Below are positions 8,422-17,920 of a stretch of 64,000 nt of DNA, one piece after another (positions within the stretch are counted from its first letter, which is position 1; each line of letters begins with the position of its first letter). Origin of the DNA: Pseudarcicella hirudinis (lineage in GTDB: Bacteria; Bacteroidota; Bacteroidia; Cytophagales; Spirosomataceae). The stretch lies in assembly GCF_900115665.1 (NCBI RefSeq), contig NZ_FOXH01000003.1:1-64000 (forward strand), in the 5' to 3' direction. The notes below the pieces were generated by a model that worked only from the letters and a program-made list of their open reading frames with translations, searched no databases and was not told the origin of the DNA. Both the position numbers and the translations under genes were made by a program.

Positions 8422-9618
8422 ATGCCTTTAGAACAGACATGGAGATGGTTTGGGCCGAAAGACCCTGTGAAACTTTCAGATATCCGACAAGCAGGAGCTA
8501 CCGGAATAGTAACAGCGTTGCACCATATTCCTAATGGTGTAGTCTGGAGTGTTGAAGAAATTCAGAAAAGAATTGATGAAATAGAAGCGGCAGGACTGAC
8601 TCTTTCTGTGATAGAAAGTGTGCCGATTCACGAGAATATTAAGACCCGTTCGGGGGATTTTAAGAAATATATTGATAATTATAAAGAGTCCCTTCGAAAT
8701 CTGGGATTTTGTGGAATAGATACCGTTTGCTACAATTTTATGCCGGTATTAGACTGGACCCGAACAGATCTGGACTTTCTTCTTCCGGATGGCTCTAAAG
8801 CTCTGCGCTTTGATGCGACCGAATTTGCGGCTTTTGAACTTTTTATTCTGAAAAGGCCAAATGCTGAAAAAGGTTATACCAAAGAACAGATTGAAAAAGC
8901 TGAAAAATGGTTTTCAGGAGCCAAGACATCTGACATTGAACGATTGACGAAAAATATTATCGCCGGACTCCCGGGAAGTGAGGAAAGCTTTACACTTGAA
9001 GAGTTTCAAAAGGTTTTGAATACCTACGATGAGATAGGAGATAGTCAACTCAGAGAAAATTTATATGAATTTTTGAGGGAAATCGTCCCCGTGGCAGAAG
9101 AGGCAGGAATTAATCTGGCAATTCATCCGGATGATCCTCCTTATGCAATTTTGGGTCTGCCAAGAGTCGTAAGTACTGAGGCAGATGCCGTACAATTGTT
9201 GAAAGCATATGAAAGCCCTAATAATGGCTTGTGTTTTTGTACAGGCAGTTACGGTGTAAGAGAAGACAATGATCTGGCTGGAATGGTAAGTCGCCTGGGA
9301 AGCCGGATTAATTTTGTTCATTTAAGAGCAACAAAGCGTGATGAAAATGGCAATTTCTATGAAGCAGACCATTTGGACGGCGATGTTGATATGTATGCTG
9401 TTATGAAAGAATTGGTTTTAGAGCAGCAAAAAAGACAATCAGAAGGAAGAGCTGATTACAGATTACCTTTCCGTCCGGACCATGGACACAGGATGTTGGA
9501 TGATCTGAACCCTGATAAAAAAACAAACCCTGGTTATACAGCAATCGGCAGATTGAGAGGTTTGGCGGAATTAAGAGGATTGGAGCTGGGAATAATCAGG
9601 AGTTTAGAGGGAAAATAA
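8422..9618 (+). CDS. uxuA: Mannonate dehydratase
   Basis: A 398-residue enzyme of the UxuA family, dehydrating D-mannonate to 2-keto-3-deoxy-D-gluconate in hexuronate (glucuronate) breakdown. The N-terminus ([12 protein letters not shown]) and the segments [36 protein letters not shown], and [12 protein letters not shown] near the C-terminus are family signatures and hold the metal- and substrate-binding His, Cys and Asp residues. Length matches the family. No other hexuronate genes (uxaC, uxuB, kdgK) are beside it, so it is isolated here. It is transcribed away from mcrBC and ends just before the rpsL promoter. Confidence 0.94.
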   Translation: MPLEQTWRWFGPKDPVKLSDIRQAGATGIVTALHHIPNGVVWSVEEIQKRIDEIEAAGLTLSVIESVPIHENIKTRSGDFKKYIDNYKESLRNLGFCGIDTVCYNFMPVLDWTRTDLDFLLPDGSKALRFDATEFAAFELFILKRPNAEKGYTKEQIEKAEKWFSGAKTSDIERLTKNIIAGLPGSEESFTLEEFQKVLNTYDEIGDSQLRENLYEFLREIVPVAEEAGINLAIHPDDPPYAILGLPRVVSTEADAVQLLKAYESPNNGLCFCTGSYGVREDNDLAGMVSRLGSRINFVHLRATKRDENGNFYEADHLDGDVDMYAVMKELVLEQQKRQSEGRADYRLPFRPDHGHRMLDDLNPDKKTNPGYTAIGRLRGLAELRGLELGIIRSLEGK

Positions 9619-9630
9619 TCAAACTAAACC

Positions 9631-9661
9631 TTTTGTATATCAGATACTTTGCGTAATTTTG
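9631..9661 (+). promoter_or_regulatory. rpsL promoter
   Basis: TTTTG (9631-9635) and TAATTTTG (9654-9661) are separated by 18 bases, a near-perfect Bacteroidota promoter. Transcription should begin a few bases later at GCACCCC, leaving a leader of ~125 nt before rpsL that could host autoregulation. Confidence 0.82.
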
Positions 9662-9791
9662 CACCCCTGATTATGAGGCAAGTGCAATCTCTGGGTTTTT
9701 GAATAACAGGTTCAGATTTGTTATTTACAGGTTCATTGTATTGAAACCAGCTCATTTTCAGGCAAGTGTATCTCAATAATTTTTCAACAAA

Positions 9792-10211
9792 ATGCCAACT
9801 ATACAACAATTAGTTCGGAAGGGTAGAACTCAAATGACTTGGAAGTCAAAGTCTCCCGCTCTTGACTCTTGTCCACAACGCCGTGGTGTATGTACGAGGG
9901 TTTATACAACCACACCAAAGAAACCAAACTCAGCAATGCGTAAAGTTGCTCGTGTACGTTTGACTAATGGTAAGGAAGTTAACGCTTACATCCCAGGTGA
10001 AGGACACAACTTGCAAGAACACTCAATCGTATTGATTCGTGGTGGTCGTGTTAAAGATTTACCAGGTGTTCGTTACCACATCATTCGTGGTGCTTTAGAT
10101 ACTGCAGGTGTAAACGGTCGTTTACAGTCTCGTTCTAAATACGGAACAAAACGTCCTAAACCAGGACAAGCTCCAGTTGCTGCTAAAGGCAAGGGAGGTA
10201 AGAAGAAGTAA
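9792..10211 (+). CDS. rpsL: 30S ribosomal protein S12
   Basis: A 139-residue S12, a component of the decoding centre. The start [12 protein letters not shown], the [12 protein letters not shown] loop (streptomycin-site lysine at 43-44) and [13 protein letters not shown] (second streptomycin-site lysine) are all wild-type in form. The C-terminal KGKGGKKK tail is a Bacteroidota-style lysine-rich extension. Codon use is biased as expected for a highly expressed gene (frequent CGT for Arg). It heads a shortened str operon with rpsG 139 bases downstream. Confidence 0.98.
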   Translation: MPTIQQLVRKGRTQMTWKSKSPALDSCPQRRGVCTRVYTTTPKKPNSAMRKVARVRLTNGKEVNAYIPGEGHNLQEHSIVLIRGGRVKDLPGVRYHIIRGALDTAGVNGRLQSRSKYGTKRPKPGQAPVAAKGKGGKKK

Positions 10212-10350
10212 TTTTTCTTAACTATTGAATTATTGTTTTGAGATAGCATTCGATTAGGCTCAGAATCAATCAGTTCATGTAAAAATCGGTCCAGTATGCA
10301 TCGTTAAGGGCAGAAGCTAGGGCTAATCATTTAAAAAACTTAACAATTCG

Positions 10351-10818
10351 ATGAGAAAGTCAAAACCAAAAAAGAGATACGTTTTGCCTGACCCTAAATT
10401 TAAGGATGTCATGGTAACGAAATTTGTTAACAACCTGATGTATGACGGTAAAAAGTCAACAGCATTCTCAATTTTCTATGGCGCTTTGGCGAAAGTAGAA
10501 GACAGAACCAAAGAAAGTGGTTTGGAAATGTGGAGAAAAGCGTTGAATAACGTTATGCCATCTGTTGAAGTAAAAAGTCGCCGTGTGGGTGGAGCAACTT
10601 TCCAGGTTCCTACCGAAGTACGTGCTGACCGTAAAGTTTCTGTAGGTATGAAATGGTTGATTCTTTATGCTCGTAAGCGTGGAGATAAAACTATGATCGA
10701 CCGTTTAGCTAACGAAATCATCTCTGCTGCAAAAGGCGAAGGTGCTGCCGTTAAGAAAAAGGACGATACCCACAGAATGGCAGAAGCAAACAAAGCATTC
10801 TCTCACTTCAGATTTTAA
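10351..10818 (+). CDS. rpsG: 30S ribosomal protein S7
   Basis: A 155-residue S7, the primary 16S 3'-domain binder. The beginning [10 protein letters not shown], the [15 protein letters not shown] segment, [11 protein letters not shown] and the C-terminal [18 protein letters not shown] are diagnostic. The 139-base gap after rpsL is long enough for an S7-binding regulatory RNA, as known from E. coli, but no specific structure was proven here. Unusually, fusA and rpsJ do not follow; a strong terminator and recQ do. Confidence 0.98.
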   Translation: MRKSKPKKRYVLPDPKFKDVMVTKFVNNLMYDGKKSTAFSIFYGALAKVEDRTKESGLEMWRKALNNVMPSVEVKSRRVGGATFQVPTEVRADRKVSVGMKWLILYARKRGDKTMIDRLANEIISAAKGEGAAVKKKDDTHRMAEANKAFSHFRF

Positions 10819-10846
10819 TCAGGTTTTTAACAAGAGATACACACAG

Positions 10847-10886
10847 AAAGAGGGACAAGCCGAAAGGTTTGTCCCTCTTTTGTTTA
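10847..10886 (+). terminator. Terminator after rpsG
   Basis: A 15-bp stem (core AGAGGGACAAGCC with GGTTTGTCCCTCT, one G-U pair) capped by a GAAA tetraloop and followed by TTTTGTTT. It closes the rpsL-rpsG transcript. Confidence 0.93.
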
Positions 10887-11002
10887 ATGCTTTTGCAGAA
10901 TAGCAATTGCTGACAGCTTTTATTGTATTTTTAAAGAATAAAAAGTGATATAATCTAATTTTATTAAAAGGAAGTCTGGTTATTTTAATTTATACATTTC
11001 AA

Positions 11003-12925
11003 ATGAACATACACCAACTACTTAAAACATATTGGGGATATGATGCTTTTCGTCCATTACAGGAAGATATCATAGACTCTGTTTTGCAGCAAAAAGACAC
11101 ATTAGCCCTGATGCCTACCGGTGGGGGAAAATCGCTCTGTTTTCAGGTACCGGCCTTGGCGATGCAAGGAATATGCATTGTTATTTCTCCACTGATAGCT
11201 TTAATGCAGGATCAGGTGGCACAATTGAAGAAAATGGGAATCCCAGCCGTCGCTATTTTTTCAGGAATGCATAAAAATCAGATTGATATAGCCTTGGATA
11301 ATTGCATCTACGGTGATATAAAATTTCTATATATTTCTCCTGAACGACTGCAAACCAATTTGTTTCTGGAAAGAGCAAAACAGATGAAAATATGCCTTTT
11401 GGCCATAGATGAAGCCCATTGTATTTCTCAATGGGGATATGATTTTAGGCCACCGTATCTCAAAATTGCCGAATTTCGGGAGACAATCACACCAAAGACG
11501 CCTTTGATTGCCCTTACGGCTACTGCAACCAGATTAGTAAAAGAAGATATTCTGGATAAATTAATGATGTTGGATGCTCAGGTTTTTCAACAGAGTTTCA
11601 GCCGAGAAAATTTATCCTATTCTGCATTTAAAGAGGAAGATAAGGAGCGCCGTCTCCTGAAAATTCTTCAGAATGTACCTGGAGCGAGTGTTGTGTATGT
11701 TCGAAATCGTCGTAAAACACAGGAAATTTCGGAATGGCTTCATAGGCATGGGGTATCATCAACTTTCTATCACGCCGGATTATTACCCAAAGAAAGGATA
11801 GAACGACAGGAGAAATGGATCAGAAATTCATTTAGAGTGATGGTCGCAACCAATGCTTTCGGGATGGGAATTGATAAACCTGATGTAAGAAGTGTAATCC
11901 ACTTAGATCTGCCGGACTCTCTGGAAGCATATTATCAGGAAGCCGGACGTGCGGGACGAGACAGAGAAAAAGCATATGCAGTTGCCTTGTTTAATCAGTC
12001 CGATCTTGAAGGATTAGAGAAGAACGTATTGAAAGCTTATCCTGATTTTGAATTGATAAAGAAGGTTTATGAAGCTTTGGGTAACTACTTTCAGTTGGCT
12101 GTAGGAAGTGAAAGTTTTAATAGTTTTGATTTTGATTTGGTTGATTTTCAGCGAAAGTTTAATCTTCCGCCAAATGATACCTTTTTTGCCTTAAAAATGC
12201 TGGAAAATGAAGGGTTCGTTCAGCTTTCGGATGCTTTTTATAGCCCGTCAAGGCTAATGTTTGCGGTTGATAATCGTCAGTTGTATGATTTTCAGCTACG
12301 TAATCCTCGTTTTGATTCTTTTATTAAGTTAATTCTGAGAGTCTATGGAGGAGAACTGTTTACAAATTATCTCACTATTTCGGAACAGACTATTGCAAAG
12401 AACTTTTCCGCTCCGTTAATTGAGGTAGAAACGATGCTTTTGCAGATGGAAAAGTTGAACATTGTTGTATATGAGAAACAAAAAGACAGGCCTCAGCTGA
12501 CTTTTCTTACCCAACGTTTTGATGCTAAAGTTCTACCGTTAAACTTTCAGGAAATAAGTCAGAGAAAGGAAAGAGATGTAGAGAAAGCAAGGGCGGTTGT
12601 TTACTATATGCAGCATAATATGAGATGCCGGACACAAATCCTGCTGGAATATTTTGATGAGATCACCGATAATGAATGTGGCATCTGTGATAATTGTCTT
12701 GCCAAAAAAAGACAGGAAAATCAGCAAAATTATCAGCAACAGGAAACAGAGGCAGACCAGAATAAGATTTTACAACTATTGGAAAATGGCGCCATGAGTC
12801 TCGAGTTGCTGATAAAAATAATGCAGCCTTCAAGTCAGTCTTATTTCATTGAAGTCATTCGTAAAATGCTTGCAATAGATCTTATTAAATATGACAGAGA
12901 AGGAAATATTGTTAAAAATGGCTAA
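11003..12925 (+). CDS. recQ: ATP-dependent DNA helicase RecQ
   Basis: A 640-residue superfamily 2 3'-5' helicase for recombination and fork repair. Walker A PTGGGKS (38-44), DEAH (136-139), the aromatic-rich loop HCISQWGYDFRP, SAT-like LTATAT and the motif VI QEAGRAGRDR are present. The RecQ-Ct zinc ligands appear as CRTQ...CGICDNC in the C-terminal third, followed by a winged-helix region. No clear HRDC domain follows; the protein ends in a short helical tail, a common shorter form in Bacteroidota. It is a single gene, convergent with the amylase pieces. Confidence 0.96.
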   Translation: MNIHQLLKTYWGYDAFRPLQEDIIDSVLQQKDTLALMPTGGGKSLCFQVPALAMQGICIVISPLIALMQDQVAQLKKMGIPAVAIFSGMHKNQIDIALDNCIYGDIKFLYISPERLQTNLFLERAKQMKICLLAIDEAHCISQWGYDFRPPYLKIAEFRETITPKTPLIALTATATRLVKEDILDKLMMLDAQVFQQSFSRENLSYSAFKEEDKERRLLKILQNVPGASVVYVRNRRKTQEISEWLHRHGVSSTFYHAGLLPKERIERQEKWIRNSFRVMVATNAFGMGIDKPDVRSVIHLDLPDSLEAYYQEAGRAGRDREKAYAVALFNQSDLEGLEKNVLKAYPDFELIKKVYEALGNYFQLAVGSESFNSFDFDLVDFQRKFNLPPNDTFFALKMLENEGFVQLSDAFYSPSRLMFAVDNRQLYDFQLRNPRFDSFIKLILRVYGGELFTNYLTISEQTIAKNFSAPLIEVETMLLQMEKLNIVVYEKQKDRPQLTFLTQRFDAKVLPLNFQEISQRKERDVEKARAVVYYMQHNMRCRTQILLEYFDEITDNECGICDNCLAKKRQENQQNYQQQETEADQNKILQLLENGAMSLELLIKIMQPSSQSYFIEVIRKMLAIDLIKYDREGNIVKNG

Positions 12926-12963
12926 AAATCCATTAAAAACAGAGCAGAAGGGATTTCTTCCAA

Positions 12964-13584
12964 CTACATTTTCTTTAGAATAACTGATGATAAAGGTGGA
13001 ATTATAACCTTTCGGGCAATGTTTTTGTCATTATTAAGTAAATTTGAATATTTAGATTTTTCCGGAAGGTTAAATACTTCAGTTGTTGATTCAAGGTTAA
13101 AAATTACGAGAATCTCGTTCCTTTGATCCGCACGCTTATAGGCTAATTTTTTACCATCTGTTATTATAAATTCAATATCACCGGTAGAAAGCACCGGGTT
13201 ATTTGTACGGATTTTGATTAATTTTTGATACCAGTCAAACTGATTTTGGTTAAATCCCACAGGATCAAACATTTTAGTACCAGGCTGAACATTATTTCTT
13301 GTTTCTGGTTCGAAGTTTAATCCTTTCCACCAAAGAGGTTTTCTTGGATGCGGATCGTCAGCACCCCACATTCCCATTTCTTCTCCATTCCAGATTTGCG
13401 GAGCTCCTATACTGGTAAATAAATGTACCAGGTATAATTTTAGCCGTTGATAAGTTTCTTGATCAGGCTTACCGGTCTTATACAAAGGATCATCATTCGG
13501 ACTGGCTTTAAATTTGTATTTATTAGGATTAAAAAAATCCGTTAACAGCCTTGGAGTATCATGAGAAGATGAAACATTCATCAT
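12964..13584 (-). CDS. GH13 alpha-amylase, C-terminal part (separated by frameshift)
   Basis: A 206-residue piece holding the end of a GH13 alpha-amylase: NVSSSHDTPR at 3-12 with the third catalytic carboxylate (Asp9), the APQIWNGEEMGMWG segment, and the C-terminal beta-sandwich (LVIFNLESTTEVFNLP). It has no signal peptide and cannot work alone because the nucleophile and acid/base residues are in the upstream reading frame. Its ATG overlaps the upstream stop by four bases (ATGA). It is best seen as the distal half of one gene, possibly translated by coupling or lost through mutation. Confidence 0.75.
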   Translation of the reverse strand: MMNVSSSHDTPRLLTDFFNPNKYKFKASPNDDPLYKTGKPDQETYQRLKLYLVHLFTSIGAPQIWNGEEMGMWGADDPHPRKPLWWKGLNFEPETRNNVQPGTKMFDPVGFNQNQFDWYQKLIKIRTNNPVLSTGDIEFIITDGKKLAYKRADQRNEILVIFNLESTTEVFNLPEKSKYSNLLNNDKNIARKVIIPPLSSVILKKM

Positions 13585-14801
13585 CGATAACGGTTTTCAG
13601 GCATTAGACGATTCCATTGAAGTAATAAGCTGTCTTTTAACTGTTTGGCATTTATTTCATAGTTATTTTTAGCGAAGAAATAGCGGGCAGGGCGATATAC
13701 CTGATAAAACATAACTGCATCAAAAACATCACCACTTGTATATGGCACAGGATCCATCAGTTTATCAGGCCATTCTTCCCACCATATTTCTCCGATGAGG
13801 TATGCCTCCGGCTGTACAGAACGGACTTTTTTCCTGAAATCTCTCCAGAATCCGAGGCCTATCTGATCTGCCACGTCCAGTCGGTAGCCATCAACGCCTT
13901 CACTGACATTTCCGTTAGGAGCGAGCCATCTTTGGGTTACATCGAAAATATGTTGTTTGGCCGCTGAATTAATATCTCCTTCATATGGATGCCCGGCTTT
14001 ACGTTCTGTACTTATATTTGTCTTCTTCAATTCCGGCATACCTGGGATTCCCCACCAACCGTCATAAGAAAATTCATTTTGCGGCGTTTGAGGATTATCA
14101 AATGATTTGATAGCGTACCAATCTTTAAATGCCGATTTTTCCTGGTTTTTTATAATATCCTGCCATGCCCAGAAAAGTGTTCCTGTGTGATTCCATGAAT
14201 AATCAAGGATAATTTTTATATTTCTTTTATGTAGTTCTTTAACCAGTTTCAGGAATAATTTATCAGCTGAAGTCCATTTCCAGGATGTCGGATCAACAGG
14301 ATTCTCAGAAGCAATAATCTTACGGTCACCAGTCGGATCCGGCCCAAAGTTTACATCAATGTGATGGTAGTTTCTGGCATCATATTTATGCAGAGAGGGA
14401 GCATCATTTAGCGGATTGATAAAAATGGCCGTAATTCCAAGGTTTTGCAGGTAATCCAATTTGTTGATAACACCTTGCAGATCACCTCCGAATCTTCTGA
14501 ACTGACTGGTTTCATTCCAGGATTTTCCGGTATTTAGTGCCCAATTCTCCTGCTGATACCAATTATGGGTCCAGGGAGTAATTGACCATCCTTCAGGAGT
14601 AAACGAATTAAGCTGTGCAACATCCATGGTTGAAGGGGAAGGGTCATTTCCTTTATCTCCATTGTTAAAACGTTCCACGAAAATTTGATACCAGATAGCC
14701 TTTTTGGCCCATAGCGGAGGTTCAGAGAAGGGTGTAGATTGTTGCGAAAACCCGTAATGACTTAAAAGAAAGAGAAGGGAAATAAAGTATAGTTTTTTCA
14801 T
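13581..14801 (-). CDS. GH13 alpha-amylase, N-terminal part (separated by frameshift)
   Basis: A 406-residue piece with a Sec signal peptide (residues 1-~19, ending FSQ) and most of a GH13 catalytic barrel: AIFINPLNDAPSLHKYD (conserved region I area), GYRLDVAD with nucleophile Asp309, and LIGEIWWEEW with acid/base Glu338. The barrel stops at residue 406, just before the SSHD motif found in the next frame. Together the two pieces make ~612 residues, the expected length of a periplasmic maltodextrin-active amylase. A one-base deletion at the junction (13581-13584) would explain the split. An esterase follows upstream on the same strand. Confidence 0.8.
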   Translation of the reverse strand: MKKLYFISLLFLLSHYGFSQQSTPFSEPPLWAKKAIWYQIFVERFNNGDKGNDPSPSTMDVAQLNSFTPEGWSITPWTHNWYQQENWALNTGKSWNETSQFRRFGGDLQGVINKLDYLQNLGITAIFINPLNDAPSLHKYDARNYHHIDVNFGPDPTGDRKIIASENPVDPTSWKWTSADKLFLKLVKELHKRNIKIILDYSWNHTGTLFWAWQDIIKNQEKSAFKDWYAIKSFDNPQTPQNEFSYDGWWGIPGMPELKKTNISTERKAGHPYEGDINSAAKQHIFDVTQRWLAPNGNVSEGVDGYRLDVADQIGLGFWRDFRKKVRSVQPEAYLIGEIWWEEWPDKLMDPVPYTSGDVFDAVMFYQVYRPARYFFAKNNYEINAKQLKDSLLLQWNRLMPENRYR

Positions 14802-14852
14802 ATGTTTTAATAAAAATGGGTAATCAGAAAAATAAGAGCAACAGAAATATTT

Positions 14853-15686
14853 TTAACCATTCTTTCCAAGCAGAAACTCCAAAGGAAAATGCAGGCGTTT
14901 ATTCCATGACTTTTCGCTGTGATCATCCCCCGGGAAAAACAAAGTTTCCCAGTTTTTAGCTGAAAACCCTCTTTTTTTCATTATTTCATCAGCTTCCTTT
15001 TGTAAAGGAGGATATAAAGCATCGAGTGTTTGATCACCGTAATCAAAATAGATTCTGTGTGTTTCAGGATCAGGAAGAGAATTATTCATGAAATTAAAGA
15101 ATGCCCCGGGAATAGGGTTGTTTTGCACCGAATAAGTCCCGGGCCAATGTGTTGAAAGGCAGGCTGCCCCTTCAAAAATATCAGGATACTCACAGATGGC
15201 ATAAAGAGAAATTAATCCCCCCATACTGCTTCCTGCCACGAAGGTGCAGCTTTTCTCCGGAAAAACAGAAAAGTTCTGATCAACAAATGGCTTTACTTCG
15301 TAAACTAAAAATTTCAGATAATTATCAGAGTCAGGATAAAATGGAGCAGTGATTTTTCCGGCATCCTGAAGTTGTCTGGAAATTAATTCCTGTTGTTTTT
15401 CGGAAAGTGATTCAAAAGGTTTCTGAGGAAAGTAATCAGAATGGCGTGTTTTACCTCCGTTCCAGATACCCACCACAATGAAATCTCTTAGTTTACCTTC
15501 TTTCATCAATGCAGAGGCGACATCATCTATATCCCATGCTTGTTTGTTCCAGGTTGTGGTGCTGTCATAAAGCATTTGTCCGTCATGCATGTATAATACC
15601 TCATATTTCTTTGCTGTACTGTAATCTGACGGTACCCAAATGTCTATATTTCTTTCCCCTATGTATTTTGACTTGAAGGTTTTCAT
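14853..15686 (-). CDS. Putative esterase (esterase D / IroE-like family)
   Basis: A 277-residue alpha/beta hydrolase of the PF00756 type. The N-terminal IDIWVPSDY and VLYMHDGQMLYD segments, nucleophile elbow AGSSMGG with Ser154, and the C-terminal FFPGDDHSEKSW with the catalytic His are the family pattern. No signal peptide is seen, so it is predicted cytoplasmic. It precedes the amylase on the same strand (51-base gap), an arrangement suggesting co-transcription, with carbohydrate ester removal as a possible role; this is an inference. Confidence 0.85.
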   Translation of the reverse strand: MKTFKSKYIGERNIDIWVPSDYSTAKKYEVLYMHDGQMLYDSTTTWNKQAWDIDDVASALMKEGKLRDFIVVGIWNGGKTRHSDYFPQKPFESLSEKQQELISRQLQDAGKITAPFYPDSDNYLKFLVYEVKPFVDQNFSVFPEKSCTFVAGSSMGGLISLYAICEYPDIFEGAACLSTHWPGTYSVQNNPIPGAFFNFMNNSLPDPETHRIYFDYGDQTLDALYPPLQKEADEIMKKRGFSAKNWETLFFPGDDHSEKSWNKRLHFPLEFLLGKNG

Positions 15687-15933
15687 TTTTTAATATTTCC
15701 TGATGAAGATTACTGAAGTTTTGTGTTGTACCCGGAGAATAGAATAAAAGGCTTATGGTTAGATAAGACGATTTCGGGTAAAAGAAATAATTACATTCTT
15801 ATCACGAGTAAGAATCGAAATTATTGCGGTAAAGAATTGCAGCGTTTTATTTAAAGCCTGAGTTAGACTATATGGCAGAATATTTATCCTTTGAAACAGA
15901 TATTTTAGTTTTAAGAAATAGGGTAAGGAAAAG

Positions 15934-16431
15934 CTAAAGCGTTTTGACTTTCGCTTTCAGACTATAAAATTTTAAGATGAAAATTAAGGCTAATATTCCT
16001 AAAATTCCGATGATACCAAATAATAGTGCCTCCTGCTGTTCAGTATCTTCAAGCATTTTGTGATTTTCCTTTGACCAACCCTTATGTCTTTCTGATAGCT
16101 CCTGTAGTTCCCGGTTTTTTTCAGTTAAATCATTATTTTGCTGAATCAGATCATTGTATTTGTCGGTATTATGTGAGTTTTCCTGACTGTGTAAATTGGC
16201 TTGCTCATCAAGAATTTCGTTGTCTTTTTTAATGATTTCTTCCAGAATCATAATTTCAGATTCCATGTCTTTAGAAGTCTTACCTCCAAAAAGTCCATTA
16301 GACTGACTTTTGGCTTCTTTATAATTCTGATATAAGATTGCTCTTTGGTCCGTTAACACTTTTAGCTTGTCCTGGGCGAATGCTGAACTAAAAACAAGGC
16401 TTAAAAAGATTCCAAATGCCGTTTTTTTCAT
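15934..16431 (-). CDS. Hypothetical exported coiled-coil protein with C-terminal membrane anchor
   Basis: About 165 residues from the ATG at 16431. A signal peptide (KKTAFGIFLSLVFSSAFAQ) is followed by a charged, Glu/Gln/Lys-rich stretch predicted as coiled coil (about residues 25-130), then a transmembrane helix (LLFGIIGILGILALIFILKF) and a short basic tail. A start 14 codons further up is open but would bury the signal peptide, and a promoter box lies at 16471. Function unknown; the layout suggests a periplasmic scaffold or sensor stalk. Confidence 0.72.
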   Translation of the reverse strand: MKKTAFGIFLSLVFSSAFAQDKLKVLTDQRAILYQNYKEAKSQSNGLFGGKTSKDMESEIMILEEIIKKDNEILDEQANLHSQENSHNTDKYNDLIQQNNDLTEKNRELQELSERHKGWSKENHKMLEDTEQQEALLFGIIGILGILALIFILKFYSLKAKVKTL

Positions 16432-16829
16432 TTTATCTTGAACATATGAAGATTTTTCAATGGAAAATTGCAAATTTATTTCGAATATTCATCAAAAAAC
16501 CAAAAAATTTAAAGGTCTTGAATTCTGTATATCTTTTTAGTCAGAAGGGAATAAAAAAATGGTTGAAGACTAGGAAAGCATTACCCATATGTTCGTTAGT
16601 CTCGTAACCAACGAGGTATTCAGAACTTGATTTTATGGCAATACGACAGATCAAATTTGGAAATAAGGAGCTTTGAATGAGCATCTTATAAGTTCTATTT
16701 TTGAAATGTTGATTATTTAAGAAATTAAATAATCAAATATAGGATGTAGCAATTAAAGTTGACATAGGTGACTTTAATGTACAAAGTGCGGTCATAATAT
16801 CATTAATCAAACACAATATCTTTTTACCT
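16432..16829. other. 398-base divergent intergenic region
   Basis: No gene found. It holds a candidate promoter for the minus-strand gene (16471-16504), a perfect 10-bp inverted repeat TTGATTATTT...AAATAATCAA at 16709-16736 with an 8-base loop (AT-rich, no T tract, so operator-like rather than a terminator), and a TATCTTTT box at 16817-16824, one base off the -7 consensus, before the plus-strand gene. Confidence 0.5.
16471..16504 (-). promoter_or_regulatory. Candidate promoter of the coiled-coil protein gene
   Basis: On the minus strand TTTG (16504-16501) and TAAATTTG (16478-16471) are 22 bases apart, within the range for Bacteroidota promoters. It lies 40 bases upstream of the chosen ATG. 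Confidence 0.45.
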
Positions 16830-17819
16830 ATGAAAAAAGTGGCGTATATTTTAATATTGTTAGGCGGTGTAGGAGAAACTACCGGATGGGCTCAAAAAAC
16901 AGAAAAGGGGAAAGAAACTTTCCAAAGGGTACAGAACACGGTTATGATTGATACTATTAATCAGAAGCAGTCATCCGTTCAGGAGATGACGCAGAAGGTG
17001 GTAGAGGCAACCTATAAAAGTTTTCCTCAACAGACCGGACAGCCTACGATTATTATTAACAATATCATCATTCCCTCTGAAGCTTCCAAGGCTGTGCCTG
17101 CTCCTGCCTTAGCTCCGGTAAACCCTCCGGTTACGGTGTTTGCCGAGGACAAAGAATATCAAGAGTGGCTGAGAGAGAAGTACCGGAGACAAACCTTACC
17201 GGATGATTATAAAAATAAGTCTGCAAGTGTAGGGAATGGAAAAACGCTCACGTTTAAAGAGCGATTTGGAGAGATAAACAGGCGAAAATCAGGAACTTGG
17301 ATAATACCAATAATAGGGTTACATGCTTCTGATTTTAACATAGATTTTAAGGATGGTAACTATACGGGTAGAACAGGCTTTAACGCTGGTGTAGATGTCA
17401 GAATTAGAACGCAACGTTTTTTTATTCAGCCCGGTATTCATTACTTCAACTCTTCAACGCAGGTTTCTAACAAAGACAGTCTTAATAATGCGCGTTTGAC
17501 GGATGGCCCAAGGGTACAAAGCCTTAAGGTCCCGTTGATGGTTGGGATATACTTGACGAGAGGAGACAGCGGTTTTTTTAAGTTTAATATAAAAGGCGGT
17601 GGTGTGGCTAATTATCTTTTAGCGGTAGATAACAACAGTAATACTAATTTAAGAAAAGAAAACCTTAATGAATGGACTTATGGTGTGAATGCTGGAATTG
17701 GTCTGGAATTTGGATTCATTACACTAGATGTGACACACGAGTGGGGCTTGACTAACTATTTTAAGAATGACAGTCAGAAAAACAATATCCTGAGGGTTTC
17801 ACTGGGATTCAAAATATAG
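16830..17819 (+). CDS. Outer-membrane beta-barrel protein (PorT-like)
   Basis: A 329-residue exported protein. A signal peptide of ~20 residues ends GWAQ. Residues ~60-130 are a linker rich in Pro and Ala (AVPAPALAPVNPPV) followed by a basic WLREKYRRQT stretch. From ~150 on, alternating beta strands typical of a small outer-membrane barrel appear (TGFNAGVDVRIR, FFIQPGIHYF, LKVPLMVGIYL, FKFNIKGGGVANYLL, GVNAGIGLEFGFITLDVTHEWGL), ending on strand LRVSLGFKI with a terminal aliphatic residue. Ligand unknown. It is a single gene convergent with lon. Confidence 0.82.
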   Translation: MKKVAYILILLGGVGETTGWAQKTEKGKETFQRVQNTVMIDTINQKQSSVQEMTQKVVEATYKSFPQQTGQPTIIINNIIIPSEASKAVPAPALAPVNPPVTVFAEDKEYQEWLREKYRRQTLPDDYKNKSASVGNGKTLTFKERFGEINRRKSGTWIIPIIGLHASDFNIDFKDGNYTGRTGFNAGVDVRIRTQRFFIQPGIHYFNSSTQVSNKDSLNNARLTDGPRVQSLKVPLMVGIYLTRGDSGFFKFNIKGGGVANYLLAVDNNSNTNLRKENLNEWTYGVNAGIGLEFGFITLDVTHEWGLTNYFKNDSQKNNILRVSLGFKI

Positions 17820-17885
17820 CGTATGACGAGTTGAACAATAAAACAAATCCCTTTAAAGCCGGTAAGTACAATCAGATTATCGCAT

Positions 17886-17920
17886 AAAAGAAGTCGCTCT
17901 AGTTAAGAGCGACTTCTTTT
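17886..17920. terminator. Bidirectional terminator overlapping the lon stop codon
   Basis: A perfect 15-bp inverted repeat (AAAAGAAGTCGCTCT with AGAGCGACTTCTTTT, 5-base loop) has A/T runs on both sides and so can act on both strands. The lon stop codon (17901-17899) lies in the loop and the top of the stem, and the 5' arm on that strand is the last codons of lon. Confidence 0.88.

Noticed and set aside
12964-14801. Programmed frameshift in the amylase
   Set aside because: No slippery heptamer or pseudoknot is visible at the junction; the ATGA overlap and a simple deletion explain it better.
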